A DNA stretch of 64,000 bases, taken from Desulfovibrio sp. (GTDB lineage Bacteria; Desulfobacterota; Desulfovibrionia; Desulfovibrionales; Desulfovibrionaceae). The stretch's first letter is position 1; the number at the start of each line of letters is the position of its first letter. Made by a program: the position numbers and the translations under genes. A model generated the notes under the pieces. The model was not told the origin of the DNA. It saw nothing but the letters and a program-made list of their open reading frames with translations, and made no database searches. The DNA lies in NCBI GenBank assembly GCA_024699605.1, contig JAILPJ010000073.1, positions 1 to 64,000 on the forward strand. The letters are read 5' to 3'. This document shows, piece after piece, positions 9,045 to 17,405 of the stretch.

Positions 9045-10769
9045 TTAGATCTTCGAGGTAATTTCGGGGAAGACCTTGTAGAACATGAACCAGGCCATGA
9101 GCAGTGTGAGTAACAGGTTGAAGCTCTGGCCGCAGATATAGAGGATAATTGGCTTGCCACCCTTGAGATAGCTCTTGAGTTCGCGGAAATTGGTGGTCAG
9201 ACCGATGGCCACAAAGGCCAGGGCAAAGAACCAGCCGCGGAAGGCGCCGCCAACCTTGTTGGTGCCGTTTTCAATAAGAATGGTGGCCGTATCGGCTCCC
9301 AGGTTGGAGCAGATGATCGAGCAGATGATGGAGACACCGAGGAAGCCCAGTACGAACTTGGGGAAACGGTGCCAGATTTCCATGGCGCCAACTTTTTCGC
9401 CTTCCTGCTTGTGCACCTTCGTTGTGAAGTAAATAGCGACGAAGAAGGCTGTCACACCAATGAGCACGTTCTGAATCATTTTGACTGTAGCAGCGACCTG
9501 CATGGCCTTGGGACCGACAAAGGCACCGGCTGCAGCCACAGCACCTGTGGCGTCAATGGTGCCGCCGATCCAGGCACCGCCCAGAATTTCCGGCATACCG
9601 CAGGCACGGATGATGGCAGGCAAAACAACCATCATGATAGCCGTAAAGGTCAGTGAAAGACCAATGGAAAGCGTCAGTTCTTCTTTTTTCGCTTGGGCTG
9701 CCGCAGCAGTGGCGATGGCCGCAGAGGTGCCGCAGACGGACATATCGGCGGAAATGACGATATTCAGTGTGGGAGAGGGGATCTTCAGTACTTTCTGACC
9801 AAAGATATAGGTGCAGACCAAGACAATGGGGGTGACGACCCAGGCGACGAAGATACCTGGAATACCGATGGCCATGAGCTTGTAGATCAGTACGTCAGCA
9901 CCCAAGAGGACCAGGCCGGTTTTGATGAAGTATTCAACCTGAGCACTGTATTTGAGCCATTTTGGTGTACCAATGGTATTGGCGATCAGCATGCCGATGA
10001 TGATGGACCAGATTTCGGCATTCATGCCCCAGCCTTTCATGACATCCTGCTTGCCCATGATCTGCGCAAGGACGCAGACCACATAGACACCCAGGAAGCC
10101 GAGGAAGAACTTGACGGGATTGTAGCCCATGAAGCAGGCGCCGATGGTCACGAGCACGCCAAGGCCCAATCCTAAGCCAATCAGTGAACCATAGCGGTTG
10201 AAAGGCTTCTTGATTTTCTTGGCAACCTTGCCTGTGTCGCCCTTGGCCTTCTGCCAGGCATTGATGGCCGTTGTGGCCTGAGCGTTTAGGGCTTCGTCCT
10301 TATACATTGCGTCGGCCGCTGCCGTCTGTGCTGCCTTGGCATTGGCCAGGGCGTCGGCTTCAGCTTTCTTCAGTTCGTCCAGTTTGGGTTGAATCTTGGC
10401 ATTAGCCTGATCAGCTGCTTCTTTAGAGAGATACAGGGAATCCAGGGGATTGGCGTGCCAGCCGCCAGGAGTGGCCAAAAATCCCAAGACGGTTTTGAGG
10501 AATGATACATCTTTGCCGGCGATTTTTTTGAGGTCGGCTTTGGCTTGATAGAATTCAATGGTTTTGATGGGTTTGGCTTTTTCCTGGGCAATGGTGGCGA
10601 GCAGTGGGCCGCTTTTGGCGTCAAGCGACGGACGATTGCTCATGACCACGCAAAGAGCCACAGCTAGGATGAACAAGCCGAGCCATATGGCCCAGTAGTC
10701 CTCTTTTTTCCAGAGGTCAGACCATGACGATTTCGCACGATCGACCACGATGTCAGAATTTTGAGACAT
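9045..10769 (-). CDS. YeiH/UPF0324 family putative sulfate/sulfonate exporter with N-terminal insert
   Basis: A 574-residue inner-membrane protein of the YeiH (Cons_hypoth698) family, which is annotated as putative sulfate exporter without firm biochemical proof. The transporter core starts about residue 200 and shows family segments such as WSIIIGMLIANTIG, FIKTGLVLLGADVL, SADMSVCGTSAAIATAAA and GGTIDATGAVAAAG. Ahead of it are one membrane segment (about 27-45) and an unusual Ala/Lys-rich helical stretch of about 120 residues (about 65-185, AEADALANAKAAQTAAADAM) that standard 340-residue YeiH proteins lack. A strong AAGGAGGG precedes the ATG. Sulfite or sulfate export would fit a sulfite-respiring organism, but the substrate is inferred. 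Confidence 0.82.
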   Translation of the reverse strand: MSQNSDIVVDRAKSSWSDLWKKEDYWAIWLGLFILAVALCVVMSNRPSLDAKSGPLLATIAQEKAKPIKTIEFYQAKADLKKIAGKDVSFLKTVLGFLATPGGWHANPLDSLYLSKEAADQANAKIQPKLDELKKAEADALANAKAAQTAAADAMYKDEALNAQATTAINAWQKAKGDTGKVAKKIKKPFNRYGSLIGLGLGLGVLVTIGACFMGYNPVKFFLGFLGVYVVCVLAQIMGKQDVMKGWGMNAEIWSIIIGMLIANTIGTPKWLKYSAQVEYFIKTGLVLLGADVLIYKLMAIGIPGIFVAWVVTPIVLVCTYIFGQKVLKIPSPTLNIVISADMSVCGTSAAIATAAAAQAKKEELTLSIGLSLTFTAIMMVVLPAIIRACGMPEILGGAWIGGTIDATGAVAAAGAFVGPKAMQVAATVKMIQNVLIGVTAFFVAIYFTTKVHKQEGEKVGAMEIWHRFPKFVLGFLGVSIICSIICSNLGADTATILIENGTNKVGGAFRGWFFALAFVAIGLTTNFRELKSYLKGGKPIILYICGQSFNLLLTLLMAWFMFYKVFPEITSKI

Positions 10770-10813
10770 CAGATCCCTCCTTAAAGATTTAGGAAATCAC
10801 AACTATGGAGCGA

Positions 10814-10842
10814 ACCTTAGGCATTTTTCATCCTGCCGTCAA
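10814..10842 (-). promoter_or_regulatory. Putative promoter of the YeiH-type exporter
   Basis: On the minus strand TTGACG and TAAGGT are separated by 17 bp, placing the start site about 35 bp upstream of the AAGGAGGG ribosome binding site of the exporter. Confidence 0.42.
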
Positions 10843-10958
10843 TGTGCAAGTCGCTTTCCAAGCTTTTTTTGCAGGGAATTTCTTGGAAAGTAGACCCGAC
10901 ATTCTTCATTTTTGACGAAGAGAAAAATCGGTGAATGAGACGGGTCTCCTTTGTTCGG

Positions 10959-11198
10959 TCAACGTTGATTTGTGGGCAAAGGCTGGAAACCCATAGCGAT
11001 TTTCAAGAAGCGTTCGGTCATGGCGAGACAGTCTTCCAGCCCCTTGGCCGTTTCAGCATCCATTTCCACAGGATAGTCGGGACCATGGAGTGTGGTGATG
11101 GAGTTTCTGAGGAATTTGAAGAGGAACAGCGTTTTTTTAGCGTATTCCCTGCGTTGCTGGGTTTCATGGTCAAAAGCGAGTACAGGAAGATTTTGCAT
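10959..11198 (-). CDS. Small helical cytoplasmic protein, function unknown
   Basis: A 79-residue protein from ATG 11198. The track uses a TTG 10 codons upstream. The sequence is predicted helical with balanced charge (QQRREYAKKTLFLFKFLRNS, AETAKGLEDCLAMTERFLKI), no signal peptide and no membrane segment. The composition looks like a real protein, while the overlapping plus-strand frame does not. It stands alone ahead of the exporter promoter. I do not recognise the family. Confidence 0.58.
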   Translation of the reverse strand: MQNLPVLAFDHETQQRREYAKKTLFLFKFLRNSITTLHGPDYPVEMDAETAKGLEDCLAMTERFLKIAMGFQPLPTNQR

Positions 11199-11228
11199 AG
11201 TTTTTTCAGCGTGCCCTTGTTTGGACAA

Positions 11229-12519
11229 CGCTGCCTCCCAAAGATCGTGCTAGAAGTTTTGGACAAGAACAAACGACGAAGTTCGAGCTGTTTTTTCAGG
11301 AAAAGACCGGAAAAAATGCCCGTAGACACTTCGAAAGCTTGGTCCTCTGCGTCACAGAGAGCGAGATAAGGGGATGGATGGTCAGCTGGAGGTTCTGCTG
11401 AAATCAGTTTTCGTGAAAAGGCTTCACGTGCACTGCAGCTTTAGGGAGGAACTAAGGGGGGGGAGGGATCTGCTTGTGTCTTTGGTTGCCAGAGCCAAAC
11501 GCTATGGGCAGCATTGCTGAGCGTTTTTGGCTGTTTTGCCGACAAAAAAGAACTATCCCTTCGGTCGCAAATTATTAGTGTTCGAGTAAAAAAATGTCAA
11601 GCGTTCTCTGGCGCTGGGTCAGGCTTTTAGCATGGGCCAACCTTACCAGTGACCGTGCTCGTCTCTTTTTTGTTTGCGCAAGGGGCAGGTGAGCAGCCGT
11701 ATCCCCGATCATGCACGAGAAAGACCTTGGGTTGCGCGCTGAGTGCGTCATCTGGAGAAAGGGAAGAACCTGACTTTTTGTCTCAAACGCTCGTGTGTCC
11801 TGCCTTTTTCCGTACCTGAGCCTGACGCTCAGCAGGCGCTTGGCTAGGAAGACGCGGTTTTCACGTGCTCTCTGTCAATGGCCTTCAATGCTTGCTGCCA
11901 CCATCAGCGTCCACAAAGCCAAAAGGAGGTTTGTTCGAGTATCCCAAGGAAAATCTGAAATTTTTATCGCTTTCCCAATCACAAGCGTAAACTTCTCATC
12001 CTGTTACTAGATCTGTTTTCTCCACAACATTCTTATGTTTATAAGAATTTTTAAAATAATGCTGTGCTCGCTGGAAGGATGACTGTTAAAGACGGCCTAG
12101 TGTTTACGCGCTGTAGTGAGTTTACGGCACAATCCTGCACGCAGATCCAACACCTAGGACTTGCATCAAGATCAAGACCTTTCGCAATCAGAGCCAAAAA
12201 AATATTATGTCATAGAAGTTTTTGTTTCTCGTTAACAAAGCATGTTATGTTACAAACGGAAGAGAGATTTTCCCGAGCTAAAAAATGTTAATCAGACAAG
12301 AAAATAGGTAAAAATGCATGAAAAGATTGGGTTCGGTCAGGGGACGCTCACAAGCTAATCACTTCAGAAATCAATCGGTTGTCTTGAGGGCAGATGATTG
12401 CCTTATCATTTGATTTCAGATAGAATTGCCGAAAGAAAAATGTACATACTGGGAAGCATGGGCATCACTTGTGACTTTTTGTTCTGCTTTTCTAGACCTT
12501 TAACCAAATAGGAGTAGAA
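11229..12519. other. Gene-poor gap of about 1.3 kb before the TRAP operon
   Basis: No convincing gene is seen. The two plus-strand frames of 71 and 75 codons (11795-12010 and 12064-12291) lack ribosome binding sites and protein-like composition. Notable content: a G-rich tract (11443-11466, including eight consecutive G), a small hairpin CGTGAA/TTCACG at 11411-11427, and a switch to AT-rich sequence from about 11940 to 12420. The last 100 bp must contain the TRAP operon promoter, but no clear -35/-10 pair was found. Confidence 0.6.
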
Positions 12520-13638
12520 ATGCGTAAAAAACTTGGTGTGTTCTTCCTTTCCCTGTGTATGGCCATTGTCTGCGCCTCCGGCAGCGCCATGGCGAAAGAA
12601 AAGCTTCAGATCCAAACGGCTTTGACCAACTCCTCCATCTATATGAGGACGTTGGAACGCTTTAAGGCCAATGTGGAAAAACTGTCTAAGGGCGAGCTGG
12701 AAATCGAGCTCCTTGCCGCTGGCGCCATTGTTAAACCCTTTGAAATTTACGGTGCGGTGAGCGAAGGCCTGGTCAACGGCGGCATGGCCTGGACTCATTA
12801 CAACTCCGGCCTCAACCCTGCTGGCACATTGTTCTCAGCTCCTTGTGGTGGCATCGGCTACGGACTGGACCAAGCTTCTGTCATGGCCTGGATCTTTGAA
12901 GGCGACGGCGGCAAGCTGCTGAACAGGTACTATCAGGAAGCCTGCAAGCAAGACATCGTGGCTTTTGCTGTGCTGCCGATGGGCCCCGAAGCGTTTGGCT
13001 GGTTCCACAAAACCTACAAAACCCTGGCAGAGATCAACAAGCTGAAGTTCCGCTGCCCTCCTGGAGTGCCTGCTGAAATCTTCCATGAAATGGGCATGCC
13101 CGCCGTTTCCATGGGTGGCCCAGACATCATCCCTGCCGCCCAGAAGGGTGTCATTGACTGTGCCGAATGGATCGCCCCGGCCGAAGATATCGCCATGGGC
13201 TTTGACCAGATCTGGAAGCACCTCTATCTGCAGGGACTGCATCAGGCCCTTTCCATCGGCGATGTCGTCATTAATAAGACCTGGTATAACAAGCTGCCTG
13301 AACACCTGCGTAACGTTCTTGATCTTTGCTTGAAGCTTTGTGTCGTTGATCAGAATAATATGAACATCAAGCTGCATTCCGAAGCCCTCAAGAAGCTCGT
13401 GGAAGGCGGCGTTGTTCTCGATCAGACTCCGCCTGAGTATTACAACGCCTTCATGAAGGCGACTCGTACCGTATTTGCCCGCTATGCTGCCAAGGACGCC
13501 TTCTTTAAGGAAGTCATGGACAACGAGATTGCCTGGGCTAAGCTGACGGTGCCTTTCCAGATGCGCGCCAACGGACTGTACTATACCCTTGGCAAGACCG
13601 CTATGGACGAAGGTCTGATCACAGACTACAAGAAGTAA
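12520..13638 (+). CDS. dctP: TRAP transporter substrate-binding protein (DctP/TakP-like)
   Basis: A 372-residue periplasmic binding protein with a cleavable signal peptide (ends near ASGSAMA, about residue 25). It is the ligand-capture part of a tripartite ATP-independent transporter. The conserved FRCPPGVPAEIFHEMGMPAV segment corresponds to the helix bearing the Arg that contacts the substrate carboxylate in TRAP proteins. The overall pattern (WTHYNSGLNPA, GVIDCAEWIAPAED) resembles the TakP/FcbT group that binds alpha-keto or aromatic acids. The ATG follows AGGAG by 6 bp. It heads an operon with dctQ, dctM and a secreted protein. A terminator-like hairpin right after it probably raises binding-protein expression over the membrane subunits. 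The substrate cannot be deduced. Confidence 0.9.
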   Translation: MRKKLGVFFLSLCMAIVCASGSAMAKEKLQIQTALTNSSIYMRTLERFKANVEKLSKGELEIELLAAGAIVKPFEIYGAVSEGLVNGGMAWTHYNSGLNPAGTLFSAPCGGIGYGLDQASVMAWIFEGDGGKLLNRYYQEACKQDIVAFAVLPMGPEAFGWFHKTYKTLAEINKLKFRCPPGVPAEIFHEMGMPAVSMGGPDIIPAAQKGVIDCAEWIAPAEDIAMGFDQIWKHLYLQGLHQALSIGDVVINKTWYNKLPEHLRNVLDLCLKLCVVDQNNMNIKLHSEALKKLVEGGVVLDQTPPEYYNAFMKATRTVFARYAAKDAFFKEVMDNEIAWAKLTVPFQMRANGLYYTLGKTAMDEGLITDYKK

Positions 13639-13666
13639 TCACAACCGTGTCATAAGTTGCCCTTTG

Positions 13667-13699
13667 AGCCGGAGGAGGCTTGCCTTCCTCCGGCTTTTT
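13667..13699 (+). terminator. Intercistronic attenuator between dctP and dctQ
   Basis: AGCCGGAGGA pairs with TCCTCCGGCT (10 bp) and is followed by TTTTT. The dctQ ribosome binding site GGAGG starts directly after the U-tract. Partial termination here would lower dctQ and dctM relative to dctP. Confidence 0.8.
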
Positions 13700-13708
13700 G
13701 GAGGAAAT

Positions 13709-14323
13709 ATGGGATACACCTATGAAGAGGCCATGGCACAAGTACCACCCGTTGCTCATAAAGTCATATCGTTTATTGATATTGTGAGCGGTTTCGTTGG
13801 CAAAGCCGCGTCATGGTTGTGTGTGCCCATGATTGCCTTTTTGATCTGCGAAGTCTTTTTGCGCTATGGTTTTAATAAACCGACTGTCTGGGCAAATGAC
13901 CTGACCGTGCTCTGCTACGGCATTATGTACATGCTGGCCTCGCCCTACTGCCTGCGTGACGGCGGGCATGTGCGCACCGACTTTTTTTACCACAACTGGT
14001 CCGTTCGCGCCAAAGCGATTTCCGACATGGCGCATTACATTTTGTTCTTCTATCCGGCACACATCATCTTCCTCTATGTGGGCTGGAAATATTTTGCCAG
14101 TTCCTTCGCCAAGCTGGAGTCCTCTCCAGAAAGCAGCTGGGGCATGTGGATCTGGCCCGCCAAGGGCGCCATTGTCATCTATATTATCCTTACGATGACG
14201 CAGGGTTTTTCGGAACTCCTTAAATGCTGGTACCGTTGTAAAACCAAGGTTGACCTGTGGCATGATAGCCCCGATGCCGATGTCCAAGATTCTTCCGCGC
14301 TTGAAAGTAAGCCTAAGGCATAA
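13709..14323 (+). CDS. dctQ: TRAP transporter small permease (DctQ)
   Basis: A 204-residue inner-membrane subunit with four hydrophobic segments (about 27-50, 63-85, 108-130 and 147-170). It pairs with DctM to form the TRAP membrane complex. The start ATG at 13709 has GGAGG five bases away; the track start at 13664 lies inside the attenuator and is rejected. A conserved DctQ feature is the second loop with CLRDGGHVRTDFFY, matching the G-x-H-(V/I)-R-(V/T)-D pattern of the family. The C terminus is acidic and hydrophilic. It is followed 11 bp later by dctM. Confidence 0.9.
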   Translation: MGYTYEEAMAQVPPVAHKVISFIDIVSGFVGKAASWLCVPMIAFLICEVFLRYGFNKPTVWANDLTVLCYGIMYMLASPYCLRDGGHVRTDFFYHNWSVRAKAISDMAHYILFFYPAHIIFLYVGWKYFASSFAKLESSPESSWGMWIWPAKGAIVIYIILTMTQGFSELLKCWYRCKTKVDLWHDSPDADVQDSSALESKPKA

Positions 14324-14334
14324 GGGGTTTCACG

Positions 14335-15654
14335 ATGTCTCATAATGAAATGCTTGCCATGCTTTCGCTCGTTGGCATGTTCGCTCTTTTCTGCTTTGGC
14401 TTCCCCATCGCCTATACCATGCTGTTCGCTGGCGTGGTTTTCGGATTTCTGGGCATAGGCTGGAAGCTGGTCACCTATCTCCTCACAGTGCAGTTCTATC
14501 AGGTCATGAACGACTCCGTCATGGTGGCCATCCCGTTCTTCCTCATCATGGGGTACATGCTTGAGGGAGCCGGCCTCATGGAGCGTCTCTTCACCGCCTT
14601 TCAGAAACTCTTCGCTAAGCTGCCCGGTTCCCTGTACATGGCCGTTATCTCCACGGGAACACTTTTTGCCGCGGCGACGGGCATTGTGGGTTCCTCCGTT
14701 AACCTGCTCTGCGTGATGGCTGAGCCAACCATGCGGAAGGGCGGCTATGACGTGCGCATGGGTGCGGGCTCAATTGCTGCGGCAGGCACTTTGGGCATCC
14801 TCATTCCACCGAGCATCATGCTCGTCGTGCTTGGCCCCATGGTCGGCGTGCCTGTCACAGATCTTTTTGTTGCGGCTGTTCCTCCAGGACTTTTGTTGGC
14901 CAGCCTGTATATTCTCTATTCACTGATCAAGTGCTGTCTCTGGCCAAAGTACGGTCCTCCGCTGCCTCCTGAACTGCGCCCGAAGTCCGGAGGTGAAGTT
15001 GTCAAGGAGCTCTTAGTCGGCGCTATCCCGTTGCTGCTCCTCATTCTTTCCGTGTTGGGCAGCATCATGTTCGGCCTTGCCACGCCAACGGAAGCTTCAG
15101 CCTGTGGTGCTTTCGCCTCCATCATCATGGTCATCGCCTACCGCAAATTCACATTTCGCAGTTTTGCCAAGGCCATGTTTGCCACGGCCAAGATGTCGGC
15201 AATGATCCTGGTCATGATTGCCTCGTGTAACTTCTTTGGCGCTGTGTTTTCGCGGCTGGGCGGAGCAACGTACCTTTCCAATCTGCTGCTGAGTTTAAAC
15301 GTGGCCCCCATGGTTATGCTCTGCATGATCCTTGTGATCATCTTCTTCATGGGCTGGGCCATGGAATGGATCCCCATCGTACTCATTCTCATTCCTCTGC
15401 TTCTGCCTGTTGTCGAGGCCATGGGCTATGACAAGCTGTGGTTCTGCATGCTCGTGGCCGTTACATTGCAGACGTCGTGGCTTTCGCCGCCCGTTGCCCT
15501 ATCAGCCTATTTTATCAAGGGAGCTGTTCCGCACTGGAAGCTCACCGACATCTACGCCGGCATGTTCCAGTACATTTGCTGTCAGATTATTGGTGTTATC
15601 CTGCTCATCAGCTTCCCAGAAATCCTGACCATTTTTTCACGCTTATTTAAGTAG
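14335..15654 (+). CDS. dctM: TRAP transporter large permease (DctM)
   Basis: A 439-residue large membrane subunit with about 12 hydrophobic segments. It carries the Na+-driven elevator transport core. Family signatures include AVISTGTLFAAATGIVGSS, the GTLGILIPPSIMLVVLG loop, FGLATPTEASACGAF and WIPIVLILIPLLLPV. The protein continues the operon directly after dctQ (11 bp) and ends 7 bp before a secreted protein gene. The composition is normal for the chromosome, and no disruption is visible. It could serve other orphan binding proteins in the genome as well. Confidence 0.93.
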   Translation: MSHNEMLAMLSLVGMFALFCFGFPIAYTMLFAGVVFGFLGIGWKLVTYLLTVQFYQVMNDSVMVAIPFFLIMGYMLEGAGLMERLFTAFQKLFAKLPGSLYMAVISTGTLFAAATGIVGSSVNLLCVMAEPTMRKGGYDVRMGAGSIAAAGTLGILIPPSIMLVVLGPMVGVPVTDLFVAAVPPGLLLASLYILYSLIKCCLWPKYGPPLPPELRPKSGGEVVKELLVGAIPLLLLILSVLGSIMFGLATPTEASACGAFASIIMVIAYRKFTFRSFAKAMFATAKMSAMILVMIASCNFFGAVFSRLGGATYLSNLLLSLNVAPMVMLCMILVIIFFMGWAMEWIPIVLILIPLLLPVVEAMGYDKLWFCMLVAVTLQTSWLSPPVALSAYFIKGAVPHWKLTDIYAGMFQYICCQIIGVILLISFPEILTIFSRLFK

Positions 15655-15661
15655 GCTTAGA

Positions 15662-16315
15662 ATGATGCGTACTTTTCTCGCCGGCAACCTCATGCTTGGC
15701 CTTGTCGCCGCGATGCTCGTTTTACCGTGCACTTGCCTGTCCATACCGTTGCTTCAAGGCTTTGAGTACAATGCGCCCAAGTCGGAAATCGCTGGGCGCG
15801 AGGGAGCCGTTTTGGGAAAAGAGGCTTTTCAGGACAATGTGTTTCTCAGAGGCGTGCAATGGGCAGGATATGCTTGGACGGCGCAATGTCATTTTCAGGA
15901 AGAAAAACTCAACGCTGTCACGCTGTATTCCGCGTATTCCAGAGAACTGCTCAAGCGTGTGAGTGCTCATCTTAAGGAACAGCAGTTTCAGCTGCTGGGC
16001 ATGATCATTGATGACAAGGCGCTGGACATGATCAGCTTGGTCAAGTTGGGTGGGTTTGAGGCGTTCCAGAAGCGCTTCCGCGAGCTCACAAGCGCCAAGG
16101 TTCCGCAAAAGATTAGCTACAAATGGCTTGATATGAAGAACATCCCCCAGGAACAGCTGAACGACACAGCCTCCCTTGGTCAATTACTTATGCTTGTCCC
16201 CATGGATACGCTGCAAATCGATATTACTCAGAGTGCTGTTGGGGAAAAGCTTGAGAACAGCAAACTGCTTATCCATTTCTCCTATCCGGTGATGGATGAA
16301 ATGACAAAAAAGTAA
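15662..16315 (+). CDS. Secreted protein of unknown function in the TRAP operon
   Basis: A 217-residue protein with a signal peptide-like start (MMRTFLAGNLMLGLVAAMLV then PCTCLS) and a soluble mature domain. Starting 7 bp after dctM, it is almost certainly co-transcribed with the TRAP genes. Two adjacent ATG codons (15662 and 15665) could serve as starts. The mature region mixes strands and helices (VTLYSAYSRELLKRVSAHLK, DDKALDMISLVKLGGFEAFQ) and ends with a strand-rich stretch (LENSKLLIHFSYPV). No family was recognised. A periplasmic role linked to the transported compound is a guess from position. Confidence 0.75.
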   Translation: MMRTFLAGNLMLGLVAAMLVLPCTCLSIPLLQGFEYNAPKSEIAGREGAVLGKEAFQDNVFLRGVQWAGYAWTAQCHFQEEKLNAVTLYSAYSRELLKRVSAHLKEQQFQLLGMIIDDKALDMISLVKLGGFEAFQKRFRELTSAKVPQKISYKWLDMKNIPQEQLNDTASLGQLLMLVPMDTLQIDITQSAVGEKLENSKLLIHFSYPVMDEMTKK

Positions 16316-16447
16316 GCGAAATACTGTTCGGGTTACTCTCAGCCAAGTTCCCGGGTGTTTTCTTTCGTGGAGATCTCGAAGCGTTTTGCATGGCAGCGTT
16401 TGTGCTGTGATTACGTATGCTTCTGCGGCTCTCTTCAGGCTTTGGGA

Positions 16448-17101
16448 TCAGACAAGGCCTGTCAGTTCACTTGCCTCGTTGAGCAGTCGGCTTGCTCCGT
16501 GCTGTAAGAGTTCCTTGGCACCGCGAAAGCCCCAGGAGACTCCGATCGCTGTCATGTGTGCAGCATGGGCGGTCATCATGTCAACGGAACTGTCGCCGAT
16601 AAAATAGCTTTTGCGAGGATCACAGCCGATTTCGTCGAGCATGGCGAGCAGACGGGTTGGATCGGGTTTGAGCGGTACATTGTCCTTCCCCCCATAGACG
16701 CGGGCAAAGGGGATTTCTGGAAAGTAATGCGCAATGAGCGCTTGCGTCATGGGCTCAGGTTTATTGGAGAGCACGCAGAGCGAGACCTCTTTTTGCGCCA
16801 AAGAGGCCAGCGCTTCAGGAATGCCAGGATAGGGTTGGGTGTGGACACAAAGTGCGGCCGCATAGGCTTCTTTGGCGCAGTTGAGCAGGCTCAGAAAGCG
16901 GTCTTCAGCCATGGGCTCGGCATCGCTAGGCAGTGCGCGCTGAACCAGAACATAAAAGCCGTTACCCACCATCTGTTCGTACCTTTTCAGAGGATGAACG
17001 GGGAGGCCAAAGCTCGCAAGGGCGGTATTACAGGCTGTGCCAATATCGTCGAGCGTGTTTAACACCGTGCCATCAAGATCAAAAACAAGCGCTGTTTGCA
17101 T
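16448..17101 (-). CDS. gph: HAD-family phosphatase, phosphoglycolate phosphatase-like
   Basis: A 217-residue haloacid dehalogenase hydrolase, subfamily IA. Motif I VFDLDGTVLNT carries the nucleophile Asp near residue 8 and the acid/base Asp two residues later. Motif II is LSNKPEP, motif III includes KPDP and motif IV GDSSVDMMTA. An alpha-helical cap lies between motifs I and II (about 18-90). This matches Gph-type phosphatases that remove phosphate from 2-phosphoglycolate or related small substrates. The start ATG 17101 has AGGGAG upstream; the track adds 16 codons. It is divergent from the carbamoyltransferase-like gene across a 304 bp gap in which I see no further feature. Substrate preference is inferred from family similarity only. 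Confidence 0.82.
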   Translation of the reverse strand: MQTALVFDLDGTVLNTLDDIGTACNTALASFGLPVHPLKRYEQMVGNGFYVLVQRALPSDAEPMAEDRFLSLLNCAKEAYAAALCVHTQPYPGIPEALASLAQKEVSLCVLSNKPEPMTQALIAHYFPEIPFARVYGGKDNVPLKPDPTRLLAMLDEIGCDPRKSYFIGDSSVDMMTAHAAHMTAIGVSWGFRGAKELLQHGASRLLNEASELTGLV

Positions 17102-17405
17102 GTCTGCTCCCTGACTTTTGCCGTTTGGCTGAGGTCTGTTTTCGGGCAAAACCCTTTTTTTGAGAAGGCTTGTTCATTTTTTGTCATCATCAGCAAAACG
17201 GATCCCGTAAAGCCCACTCCAAAGAAAAAGAAGGCCAGAACTGGATCCTGTTCTCATCCCCTGTTGGCGTATCTCACGTACAGGTCGACCCGGCTCATCA
17301 GGCGAAAAAAAGAACCGGCTAGACATGGATAGTCTCTAAGGAATTTGACGGAGGCAGCAGTTCCACCTCTGCACGGCAGCAGAGGTCTTCACGCTGAAAA
17401 TAACA

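Noticed and set aside
8693-9160. 155-codon minus-strand frame extending upstream of the small membrane protein
   Set aside because: The extension runs through a terminator hairpin and the end of the exporter gene; the ATG at 8968 with its own ribosome binding site explains the gene.
10935-11369. 144-codon plus-strand frame
   Set aside because: Opposite to a better minus-strand protein, low-complexity mixture without a ribosome binding site.
11556-11575. Half-site resembling the islA palindrome (GTCGCAAATT)
   Set aside because: Only one arm is present and it is 950 bp from the TRAP operon start, so chance is likely.
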